From Alistipes sp. (GTDB taxonomy: Bacteria > Bacteroidota > Bacteroidia > Bacteroidales > Rikenellaceae): a stretch of 18,316 nt of DNA. Position numbers and translations under genes: made by a program. Positions 7,847-15,303 of this stretch are shown piece by piece. Where the stretch lies: positions 1-18,316 of the forward strand of contig JAIDKM010000355.1 in NCBI GenBank assembly GCA_029051915.1, read 5' to 3'. Every line of letters begins with the position of its first letter. Within the stretch, counting starts at the first letter, position 1. The notes below the pieces were generated by a model that saw only the letters and a list, made by a program, of their open reading frames with translations, was not told the DNA's origin and searched no databases.

Positions 7847-7878
7847 CAAATATAGTAAATCGGAAAGACCCATGCAAC
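7847..7878 (-). promoter_or_regulatory. Candidate promoter of the dcp pair
   Basis: The minus strand reads TATATTTG (plus 7847-7854), a full TAnnTTTG match. It is preceded at 20 nt by GTTG (plus 7875-7878), one mismatch from TTTG. The -33 element would overlap the rsmE start codon, so the two divergent genes may influence each other. Confidence 0.45.
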
Positions 7879-8621
7879 TTTTTTACGATCCGGACATTGC
7901 GGCGCCCCGGCACACGTTCGGCGAGGAAGAGTCCCGCCACTGCGTCCGTGTGCTGCGCCTGACGGAGGGCGACCGGCTGCATGCGACCGACGGGCGCGGC
8001 ACGCTCTACGAATGCCGCATAGCGGAAGCCGATCCGCGCCGCTGCACGGTGGAGGTGATCGCCGAGCACCGGAATTTCGAACCCCTGCCCTACCGGCTGA
8101 CGATGGGCGTGGCGCCGACGAAGAATGCCGACCGTTTCGAATGGTTTCTGGAGAAGGCGACCGAGATCGGCGTAACGGCCGTGGTGCCGCTGGAGACCGA
8201 ACGCAGCGAACGCCGGGTCTTCAATCCCCGGCGGGGCGAGAAAGTCATCACGGCGGCGATCAAACAATCGCTCAAGGCGTTCCGGCCCGAGCTGCGGCCG
8301 GTAACCCCGCTTGCCGAAGTGCTGGAAGCGCCTTTCGAGGGGCGCAAGTTCATAGCCCACTGTGCGGAAGCCCGGGCCGAGCGAGGCAAGATCTACCTCC
8401 CGGAGGCGCTCCGCCGTGGCGAAGCGGCACTGATCCTGATCGGCCCCGAAGGCGACTTCTCGCCCGAAGAGATCGACCGGGCGCGGGCCTGCGGATTCGA
8501 AGAGATCACCCTCGGGAACCAACGCCTGCGCACCGAGACGGCGGCCCTTGTGGCGGTAACGATGACGGCGGCGGCGAACGGGCCGGAATGCGAGAATGAA
8601 GAACTGAAAACCGAGAACTGA
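7872..8621 (+). CDS. rsmE: 16S rRNA (uracil(1498)-N(3))-methyltransferase
   Basis: This 249-residue cytoplasmic SPOUT-class enzyme methylates N3 of U1498 in 16S rRNA with S-adenosylmethionine. The N-terminal PUA-like part (about 1-70) contains SRHCVRVLRL. The catalytic part has KNADRFEWFLEKATEIGV (about 84-101), IGPEGDFSPEEI (190-201) and LGNQRLRTETAA (214-225), the trefoil-knot SAM site of RsmE. The start at 7872 (MQLFYDP) is preferred over an upstream in-frame ATG at 7812 because family homology begins there. The last residues (NEELKTEN) are not typical of RsmE and arise from a dispersed gene-end repeat that supplies the stop codon. It is divergent from the peptidase pair. Confidence 0.95.
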   Translation: MQLFYDPDIAAPRHTFGEEESRHCVRVLRLTEGDRLHATDGRGTLYECRIAEADPRRCTVEVIAEHRNFEPLPYRLTMGVAPTKNADRFEWFLEKATEIGVTAVVPLETERSERRVFNPRRGEKVITAAIKQSLKAFRPELRPVTPLAEVLEAPFEGRKFIAHCAEARAERGKIYLPEALRRGEAALILIGPEGDFSPEEIDRARACGFEEITLGNQRLRTETAALVAVTMTAAANGPECENEELKTEN

Positions 8622-8625
8622 GAAC
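8598..8625 (+). repeat. Short A-rich gene-end repeat (copy 2)
   Basis: GAACTGAAAACCGAGAACTG lies at the 3' end of rsmE and encodes its terminal ELKTEN plus stop. The same family occurs at the end of the downstream peptidase gene and, in more diverged form, after hyfG and at the end of the first chromate-transporter gene. Confidence 0.5.
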
Positions 8626-8640
8626 CCGGCAGCATGCCGG
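8626..8640. repeat. 6-bp hairpin after rsmE
   Basis: CCGGCA (8626-8631) and TGCCGG (8635-8640) pair around GCA just after the rsmE stop. No T run follows, so it is at best a weak terminator. The 120-nt gap up to hyfB holds no clear promoter consensus. Confidence 0.35.
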
Positions 8641-8743
8641 AGAGGGCCGCAGCGCGGGAGCGCCGGAAAGAATCCGTGGCGGAACTCCCGGCCGGATGCG
8701 GGCCGAACCCGATACTTTCGACTTTTACTTTCAACCATACTAA

Positions 8744-10732
8744 ATGCTTTTTCTTTACACGCTACTGATTCTGACGGTCGTTGCCGCCGCCATTTTTGCG
8801 GCGCCGCCGAAAGCCAAAGCCTGGACGGCGCTGACGATCACGGCGGCAGCGGGCATCGCCCTGGCGACCCGGGCCGCGGAAGTGCTGGCCGCGGGGCACC
8901 CCGTCCGCCTGTGGAACACCGTGTCGCCGCTGCCGGGCCCCGACACCGGGTCGATGGACTCGCTGTCGGCGTTCTTCGTGCTGCTGATCGTGCTCGGAGC
9001 CATTGCGGCGACGCTCTACTCGCGCGGCTATCTTGCCCACGCCCTGGCTCACAAATCGCCGGCCCACGTCTCGCTGCACTACACCTCGCTTGTGGTCATG
9101 TCGCTCTCGATGCTGGGCGTCGTAACGTCGGACGGCGGATTCTCGTTCCTCTTTTTCTGGGAACTGATGACCGTGGCCTCGTTCCTGCTGATTCTTTTCG
9201 ATGCCGAACGCCGCGAAGTGCGCCGTGCGGCCCTCTCGTACCTGATTATGATGCACGTGGGATTCGTGCTCCTGGTCGTGGGATTCGTCCGCCTGCACGC
9301 GGCGACGGGCTCGGCCTCGTTCGCCGCGCTGGCGCCCATGTTCGCCGAGGGGCCGTTCCTGCCGCTGTTCCTTGTTTTCCTGGCGGGATTCGGCATGAAA
9401 GCGGGTCTTTTCCCGATGCACGTATGGCTGCCCGAAGCCCATCCTGCGGCCCCGTCGCATGTCTCGGCGCTGATGTCGGGCGTGATGATAAAAACAGGCG
9501 TATACGGCATTCTGCGTGTGGCGGCGGCCCTGGGCGATGCGGCGTCGCTCCGCACGGCGGGGCTGATCGTCCTTGCGGCGGGCATCGCCACGGGGCTGTG
9601 GGGCGTGATTCTGGCCGCCTCGCAGAACGACGTGAAGCGGCTGCTGGCCTACTCGTCGATCGAAAACGTCGGCGTGATTCTGATCGGTCTGGGCATCGCC
9701 CTCTTAGGCAAGGCTGCGGGAAACCACACGATGGCCCTCTGCGGAATCGCCGGAGCCCTGCTCCACACCCTCAACCACTCGTTTTTCAAGACCCTGCTCT
9801 TCATGGGTGCGGGCAACGTCCTGACGCAGACCCGCACCACCTCGCTCGACGCACTGGGCGGAGTGGCGAAGCAGATGCCCCTGACGGCGCTGCTCTTTCT
9901 GGTCGGCGCGGCCGCCATCTGCGCCCTGCCGCCGCTCAACGGACTGGTCTCGGAGCTGCTGATCTACATGGGCATGTTCCGGGGAATCGCTGCGGGAAGC
10001 GAGACCCTCGCCGCGGCCGCGGGACTGACGGCGCTGGCGCTGATCGGAGGAATCGTGGTGCTGGCTTTCGCCAAACTGTACGGCACGGTCTTCCTCGGGT
10101 CGCCCCGAACGCCGGAAGCGGTCGAAGCGACGGAAGCGGACAACGTACGCATCGCGGCGATGGCCCTGCCGCTGGCGGGCATACTCTTCGTAGGGCTCTT
10201 CCCGGCGACGGCGGCGGGTCTGGCGACCCGGGCGGCGGGATTCTTCGTGGCGACGCCCGCCGTGGCGGCCGACTACCTGCTCTCGCCGACCCTTGAAGCC
10301 GCAGGCCGAACGGCATGGCTCCTCGTGGCGGTCGTGGCCCTGCTGGCCTGGCTGCGCCGCCGCACGCTGCGCGGACGGAAAGTCGAGCAAGGCCCCACGT
10401 GGGGCTGCGGATTCACGGCCCCCAACGTGCGGATGCAATACACGGGCGAATCGTTTTCGGAAGGATTGCAGTCGATCGTCCCGTCGCTCACCCGCCAGGA
10501 CGGCGAAGGCGACGCGGTAGGCAAAAACGAGATATTCCCCTCGGCCCACGGCTTCGAGATCCGCCGCAAAGACCGCATAGACAACCTGTTCGCGGCGTGG
10601 TGGGTCGAACTGCTGCGCCAGATGAACCGCCGGGCGATGCGCCTGCGGACGGGCAAGATCAACCACTACCTGCTCTTCGCGCTGGCGTTCCTGGGGCTGG
10701 TATTCCTGCTTTCGATACTTAATCTGCTCTGA
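8744..10732 (+). CDS. hyfB: Hydrogenase-4-like antiporter subunit HyfB/HycC
   Basis: This 662-residue inner-membrane subunit belongs to the NuoL/MrpA/D-type ion-pumping family, in the form found in Hyc/Hyf-type complexes. Expected functional residues are present: Glu140 in FFWELMT, Lys219 in FGMKAGLFPMHVWLPEAHP and Lys250 in SGVMIKTGVYG. The core antiporter domain spans about 110-420. The C-terminal part contains PTWGCGF, followed by SIVPSLTRQ and a last helix, as in HycC/HyfB rather than NuoL. Length matches the family (about 610-670). It is the first gene of the complex operon. The stop codon overlaps the hyfC ATG (TGATG at 10730-10734). It should move H+ or Na+; which ion cannot be read. 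Confidence 0.92.
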   Translation: MLFLYTLLILTVVAAAIFAAPPKAKAWTALTITAAAGIALATRAAEVLAAGHPVRLWNTVSPLPGPDTGSMDSLSAFFVLLIVLGAIAATLYSRGYLAHALAHKSPAHVSLHYTSLVVMSLSMLGVVTSDGGFSFLFFWELMTVASFLLILFDAERREVRRAALSYLIMMHVGFVLLVVGFVRLHAATGSASFAALAPMFAEGPFLPLFLVFLAGFGMKAGLFPMHVWLPEAHPAAPSHVSALMSGVMIKTGVYGILRVAAALGDAASLRTAGLIVLAAGIATGLWGVILAASQNDVKRLLAYSSIENVGVILIGLGIALLGKAAGNHTMALCGIAGALLHTLNHSFFKTLLFMGAGNVLTQTRTTSLDALGGVAKQMPLTALLFLVGAAAICALPPLNGLVSELLIYMGMFRGIAAGSETLAAAAGLTALALIGGIVVLAFAKLYGTVFLGSPRTPEAVEATEADNVRIAAMALPLAGILFVGLFPATAAGLATRAAGFFVATPAVAADYLLSPTLEAAGRTAWLLVAVVALLAWLRRRTLRGRKVEQGPTWGCGFTAPNVRMQYTGESFSEGLQSIVPSLTRQDGEGDAVGKNEIFPSAHGFEIRRKDRIDNLFAAWWVELLRQMNRRAMRLRTGKINHYLLFALAFLGLVFLLSILNLL

Positions 10733-11649
10733 TGATGACAGCACTCAATACACTGTTTCTGCTGCTGGTGGCGCTCGCCGTGCCGGGAGTCATCAACCGG
10801 GTGCGGGCCCGCCTGGCCGGACGCCGGGGCATCCGTTTCCTGCAGCACCTCTACGATCTGCGCCTGCGCCTGCGCAAAGGCGCCGTCTACTCGCGGACGA
10901 CCACGGCCCTCTTCCGCACGGCACCCTCGGTCTACCTGGGTGCGGCGATCGTGGCGGCGCTGATGATTCCGGTGGGCGACCTGCGGCCGCTGCTGGCGTT
11001 CGAGGGCGACGTCGTCTGCCTGGCCTACGTGCTGGCGCTGGGCCGCTTCGCCCTGATTCTGGCCGCGATGGACACCGGAAGCGCCTTCGAAGGGATGGGC
11101 GCGAGCCGCGAAGCCCTCTACGGAGCGCTGGTGGAACCGGCCCTGATGCTGGCGGCGGGAACCCTCGCCCTGGCGACGGGCTGCACCTCCTTCGCCCGCA
11201 TGTTCGATCCGGCGGCGCTGCCCGGCACGCAGTTCGCCGTCGTCCTGCTGCTGCTGACCTACGTGCTGGTGAAGATCGTCATCACGGAGAGCGGCCGCGT
11301 ACCGGTCGACGACCCGCGCACGCACCTGGAACTGACGATGATCCATGAAGTGATGTGTCTGGACTACTGCGGCGTGGATCTGGCGATGATCCAACTGGCG
11401 GGATGGCTCAAGACGGCCCTCTTTTCGCTGCTGGCGGCCGACACGCTGGCCGCGACGTGCTGCCTGCACTGGTGGGCGGCGGCCCCGCTGGCCGTGGCGC
11501 TGACGGGGATCTCGGTCGGCGTAGTCGAATCGACGCAGGCCCGCAACAAACTGGCCCGCAACACCACTTACATACTTACCGTCGCGGCGCTGGCAGCCCT
11601 GGCCTTCTTCACGGGCTACCTGCTGCGACTCAACATCGGACTGGCATGA
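10732..11649 (+). CDS. hyfC: Hydrogenase-4-like membrane subunit HyfC/HycD (NuoH-like)
   Basis: This 305-residue membrane protein is homologous to complex I NuoH and E. coli HycD. It anchors the soluble catalytic arm and links it to the antiporter subunits. Motifs are RRGIRFLQHLYDLRLRLRKG (31-50), the MGASREALYGALVEP loop (122-136), and GRVPVDDPRTHLELTMIHE (188-206), the signature of the family, followed by WLKTALFSLLAAD (225-237). ATG at 10732 overlaps the hyfB stop; a second ATG at 10735 is an alternative start. The stop overlaps the hyfE start by four bases (ATGA), so translation is probably coupled. Confidence 0.9.
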   Translation: MMTALNTLFLLLVALAVPGVINRVRARLAGRRGIRFLQHLYDLRLRLRKGAVYSRTTTALFRTAPSVYLGAAIVAALMIPVGDLRPLLAFEGDVVCLAYVLALGRFALILAAMDTGSAFEGMGASREALYGALVEPALMLAAGTLALATGCTSFARMFDPAALPGTQFAVVLLLLTYVLVKIVITESGRVPVDDPRTHLELTMIHEVMCLDYCGVDLAMIQLAGWLKTALFSLLAADTLAATCCLHWWAAAPLAVALTGISVGVVESTQARNKLARNTTYILTVAALAALAFFTGYLLRLNIGLA

Positions 11650-12275
11650 TTCTTCCGTTAGTGATTCTTTATGTCGTGTCGCTCGTCTATCTGTCGATCA
11701 CCGAGCGATTCCGCAACTTCGCCTCGATCGTCATGCTGCAAGGCATCCTGCTCTTCGCGATCGCCCTGCTGCACCTGCACGCCATTGCACCGCTCGAACT
11801 GGCGTTCATTGCGCTGGAAACCCTGATATTCAAGGCGATTCTTGTGCCGGCGATCCTTTTTGCCGTGATCCGCCGCACGAAGATCAACCGCGTACGCACG
11901 TCGGGAACCTCGCAGTTCCATGCGCTGCTGCTCTCGCTGGCGGCCCTGGCGGTGAGCATCTCGATCACCTACTGCATCGCCGATCCGACGGTCGACCCGG
12001 TCTTCTTCGGCGTGGCCCTCTACGCCCTGCTGAGCGGGCTGGTGCTGATCGTCCTGCGGCAGCGGCTGTTCTCCCACATGGTCGGATTCCTGGTGATCGA
12101 AAACGGCGTATTCCTTTTCTCGACGGCCATAGGCGTGGAGATGCCCTTCCTGATAAACATCGCCATTCTGCTGGACATTCTGATGTCGGTGCTGATGCTG
12201 GGCGTCTTCTTCACCAAGATCGACGACAAGATCCACGCCGACGATGCCGATTCGCTCACCAACGTAAAAGACTGA
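11646..12275 (+). CDS. hyfE: Hydrogenase-4-like membrane subunit HyfE
   Basis: This 209-residue protein has about six or seven hydrophobic segments. It is similar in length and position to HyfE, whose C-terminal part is NuoK-like. The stretch FLVIENGVFLFSTAIGVEMPFLINIAILLDILMS carries the acidic residues expected in the NuoK-like half. The start is fixed by the ATGA overlap with hyfC. A much longer upstream extension in the same frame is only the shadow of hyfC. HyfE is present in Hyf-type but not Hyc-type E. coli complexes, which places this operon nearer the Hyf design. The gap to hyfF is 4 nt. Confidence 0.88.
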   Translation: MILPLVILYVVSLVYLSITERFRNFASIVMLQGILLFAIALLHLHAIAPLELAFIALETLIFKAILVPAILFAVIRRTKINRVRTSGTSQFHALLLSLAALAVSISITYCIADPTVDPVFFGVALYALLSGLVLIVLRQRLFSHMVGFLVIENGVFLFSTAIGVEMPFLINIAILLDILMSVLMLGVFFTKIDDKIHADDADSLTNVKD

Positions 12276-12279
12276 CGCC

Positions 12280-13686
12280 ATGATGATCGCAATCTATCTA
12301 CTGCTCTCGGCGGCTGTCGCCGTGTCGACCCTGGCGGCCCGGAGCCGCCGCACGATGCACCTGGCCGGATCGCTCTACTACCTGATTCAGGCCCTGTTTG
12401 CACTCTGGCTGCTGGCCGGAGGCGGGTACGGCCGGGCGGCGGGCACGCTCTTCGAATTCGACGCGGCGGGCACGCTTTTCTACATCCTGCTGGCGATCGT
12501 CTCGTTCTGGGTATTCCACCACTCGGAGACCTACCTTTCGGAGTGCGACCAACGTCAGACGAGAACCTACTTTGCGCTGGCGATGCTGCTGACGACGGCC
12601 ATCGCGGGCGCCTATTTCGCCTCGAACATCGCCGTAACGTGGATCTTCCTCGAAGCGACGACTCTCTGCTCGGCGGGCATCATCTACCACCGCCGCACGG
12701 CCCAGACGCTCGAAGCGGCGTGGAAATACGTGTTCGTCTGCTCGACGGGCATCGCGATGGCCTACCTGGGCATTCTGCTGCTGGCCGCGACGACGAAGTG
12801 CGAATCGCTCTCCTACGAAGCGGTGGCCGCCGTGGCGGCGCAAGGCAACCCGCTCTACCTGAAGATCGCCTTCCTGCTGATTCTCTGCGGCTACAGCTGC
12901 AAGATGGAGCTTTTCCCGCTCTACACGGTAGGCGTCGACGCCAATTTCGCGGCCCCGGCTCCTGCCTCGGCGCTGATCTCGACGGGACTGGTCAATGCGG
13001 GATTTCTGGCGATCCTGCGCGTATACCGCCTGCTGGCCGGGACGGAAGTATTCGGCTGGGCGAAGTCGGTGCTGCTGCTGACGGGCGTGCTGTCGCTGGC
13101 GATCGGAGCCCTCTTTCTGCGCCGCACGAACAACTACAAACGTTTTCTCTCCTACTCGACGGTCGAAAACATGGGAATCGCCGCCATCGGCCTGGGCATC
13201 GGCGGCGCCGGCGTGTGGGCCGCGGTATTCCATGTGGTCTGCCACACGTTCGTCAAGAGCAGCCTGTTCCTGCAGATGGGCGTGGTGCGCCAGGTGTACA
13301 ACGGCTACCGCATCAACCGTCTGGGCGACTACATCCGCATCAACCGCGTGGGAGCCGTCGGCCTGCTGGTCGGCATGGTCGTGGTGATGGCCTTCCCGCC
13401 CTCGCCCCTCTTCATCTCGGAGCTGATGATCCTGCGCGAGACGATCGCGGCGGGCAAATGGTGGCTGGTGGCCGCGATGCTGCTCCTGCTCTGCATCGTG
13501 ATCTACTCGTTCTGCCTGCGCATGATCCGTCTCTGCTACCAACCCAATCAGGATGAACTCCACCCCTCGAAAGCCGACAAGGCCCTGTCGTGGTCGGCGC
13601 TGCTTCTGCTGCTGTGCGCCATGATTCTGGGACTCTGGCAACCCGAAGCGCTCCGCACCGTCATCGATCAAATCGCCGCATTATGA
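12280..13686 (+). CDS. hyfF: Hydrogenase-4-like antiporter subunit HyfF
   Basis: This 468-residue second antiporter-type subunit is NuoN/MrpD-like. The expected charged residues are visible: Glu125 in WIFLEATTLCSAG, Lys149 in AAWKYVFVCS and Lys208 in GYSCKMELFPLYTVGVDA. APAPASALISTGLVNAGFLAILR (225-247) matches the discontinuous helix of the family. The length is close to HyfF. The gene starts 4 nt after hyfE and ends in an ATGA overlap with hyfG. With HyfB it gives the complex two potential ion channels. No HyfD-like third antiporter gene is present. Confidence 0.9.
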   Translation: MMIAIYLLLSAAVAVSTLAARSRRTMHLAGSLYYLIQALFALWLLAGGGYGRAAGTLFEFDAAGTLFYILLAIVSFWVFHHSETYLSECDQRQTRTYFALAMLLTTAIAGAYFASNIAVTWIFLEATTLCSAGIIYHRRTAQTLEAAWKYVFVCSTGIAMAYLGILLLAATTKCESLSYEAVAAVAAQGNPLYLKIAFLLILCGYSCKMELFPLYTVGVDANFAAPAPASALISTGLVNAGFLAILRVYRLLAGTEVFGWAKSVLLLTGVLSLAIGALFLRRTNNYKRFLSYSTVENMGIAAIGLGIGGAGVWAAVFHVVCHTFVKSSLFLQMGVVRQVYNGYRINRLGDYIRINRVGAVGLLVGMVVVMAFPPSPLFISELMILRETIAAGKWWLVAAMLLLLCIVIYSFCLRMIRLCYQPNQDELHPSKADKALSWSALLLLLCAMILGLWQPEALRTVIDQIAAL

Positions 13687-15197
13687 ACTGGTATCTGACA
13701 GACAACGCCGCCGCCTCGGTGCGGCTCGAAGATATTCCGGAAGTCGGCTATGCCGAATTCTACGACGACCTGTCGGCCCGCCTGGCCGACGGACGCTACC
13801 ATGTAGCCCACTATTTTGCCCTGCCGGCGGACGACCGCCTGCGTTTCTACTGCCTGCTGCTGGACGACGCGGAAAGCAAGGTACTGCTGGCCTCGCACTC
13901 GCTGGAATACTATGAAGAGACGGCGCTCCCGTCGCTGACGGCCCTGCATCCGTCGCTCCATCCCTTCGAACGCGACATAGCCGAACGCTACGGAGTGCGC
14001 TTCGACGGTATGCCGTGGCCCAAGCCGCTGCGCTTTCCCCACGACCGCTACGACCGCAGCAGCACGATGGACGACTACCCGTTCTATACGATGAAGGGAG
14101 GCTCGCTCCACGAAGTGAACGTAGGCCCCATTCATGCGGGAATCATCGAACCGGGAGCCTTCCGCTTCCTCTGCAACGGCGAAGAAGTGCTGCATCTGGA
14201 GATCGCCCTGGGCTATCAACACCGGGGTGTCGAAGCCCTGCTGGCGGCGACCGGCAACCGCCTGCGGCAGATGTGTCTGGCGGAAGCGGTGGCGGGCGAC
14301 AGCGCCGTGGCCCATGCCACGGCCCTGGCGGAAGCGATCGAGAAACTTTCGGGCCGCGGATGCCCGCCGGAGCTGGCCTGCGAACGCACGGTGGCCCTCG
14401 AACTGGAACGCATGGCGATGCAGATCGCCGACACGGGAGCCCTCTCGATGGACGTGGGCTACCAACTGGGCCAGGTGGCCTGCGAAGCGCTCCGCACGAT
14501 GACGATCAACACCACGCAGGCGTGGTGCGGAAACCGTTTCGGCAAAGGGCTGATCCGTCCCGGAGGCACCGACCACCCGCTGACGGCGGAGAAAGTGCGC
14601 ATGATCCGCGAAAATGTCCGCGAGATCGCCCGCCGCTACGATGAGGTGCGCCGCGACATCAAGTCGTCGCCCTCGCTGCTGGCCCGATTCGAAGAGTGCG
14701 GCGCGGTGCCGCGCGAAGAGATGCAACGCATCGGCGGAGTAGGACAGGCGGCCCGCGCGAGCGGCCTGGCGCGAGACCTCCGAACCACGCATCCCTGGCC
14801 CTCGTACGCGGGGCCGAGACCCCACGATCCGGTGATCAAGCGGCAAGGCGACGTGATGGCCCGGCTGATGGTGCGCTGCCGCGAAGTCCTGCAATCGGCG
14901 GAGATCATCGGGAAGCTGCTGGCGGAATACGATGCGGCGGGAACCCGGCCGTCGCCCGACTACGCGGCGCCGCTGGCCCCGCGATCGCTCTCGTTCGGGC
15001 TGGTGGAAGGATGGCGCGGCGAGACGTGCCACGTAGCGATCACCGACGCCGAAGGAGGCCTGGCCGCCGTGCGGATCAAAGACCCGAGCCTGCACAACTG
15101 GCTGGCGCTGGCGCTGGCCGTACGCGGCGAAGGAATCTCGGACTTCCCGATCTGCAACAAGAGCTTCAACCTTTCCTACTGCGGACACGACCTCTGA
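13683..15197 (+). CDS. hyfG: HycE/HyfG-like large subunit lacking the [NiFe] cysteines
   Basis: This 504-residue soluble-arm protein has a NuoC-like domain (about 1-125, with ERDIAERYGVRF at 96-107) and a NuoD/HycE-like domain (about 140-504). Homology is clear at GPIHAGIIEPGAFRF, LGYQHRGVE, RASGLARD and the C-terminus. The L1 box (RxCGxC in hydrogenases) reads A202-V-A-G-D-S207, and the L2 box (DPCxxC) reads N496-L-S-Y-C-G501. All four metal-binding cysteine positions are therefore replaced (A204, S207, S498, G501). The protein ends three residues after L2, with no tail for a maturation protease. It cannot hold an ordinary [NiFe] site. This fits the Ehr class of hydrogenase-related complexes. 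The start at 13683 is set by the ATGA overlap with hyfF. Confidence 0.88.
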   Translation: MNWYLTDNAAASVRLEDIPEVGYAEFYDDLSARLADGRYHVAHYFALPADDRLRFYCLLLDDAESKVLLASHSLEYYEETALPSLTALHPSLHPFERDIAERYGVRFDGMPWPKPLRFPHDRYDRSSTMDDYPFYTMKGGSLHEVNVGPIHAGIIEPGAFRFLCNGEEVLHLEIALGYQHRGVEALLAATGNRLRQMCLAEAVAGDSAVAHATALAEAIEKLSGRGCPPELACERTVALELERMAMQIADTGALSMDVGYQLGQVACEALRTMTINTTQAWCGNRFGKGLIRPGGTDHPLTAEKVRMIRENVREIARRYDEVRRDIKSSPSLLARFEECGAVPREEMQRIGGVGQAARASGLARDLRTTHPWPSYAGPRPHDPVIKRQGDVMARLMVRCREVLQSAEIIGKLLAEYDAAGTRPSPDYAAPLAPRSLSFGLVEGWRGETCHVAITDAEGGLAAVRIKDPSLHNWLALALAVRGEGISDFPICNKSFNLSYCGHDL

Positions 15198-15209
15198 CGA
15201 AAAGAAAAA

Positions 15210-15231
15210 TGAAGAATTAAAAATTAAAAAT
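15210..15231 (+). repeat. Short A-rich gene-end repeat (copy 3)
   Basis: GAAGAATTAAAAATTAAAAA lies 13 nt after the hyfG stop. It shares the GAAGAA-T-AAAA pattern of the gene-end repeat. Its AATTAAAAATT (15215-15225) is the perfect reverse complement of AATTTTTAATT (15283-15293), making an 11-bp inverted repeat inside the otherwise tightly packed operon. Confidence 0.45.
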
Positions 15232-15303
15232 CGGAATCCGGAGCCCCCTGAGCCCTGCTTTTTCGAATATGCACCAGAAAATAATTTTTAATTACGGCAA
15301 GCT

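Noticed and set aside
8762..15188. Long minus-strand open frames opposite the hydrogenase-like genes (for example 9704-10744, 12298-13671, 13668-15188)
   Set aside because: They are Arg/Gln/His-rich low-complexity shadows of conserved membrane and large-subunit genes on the plus strand.
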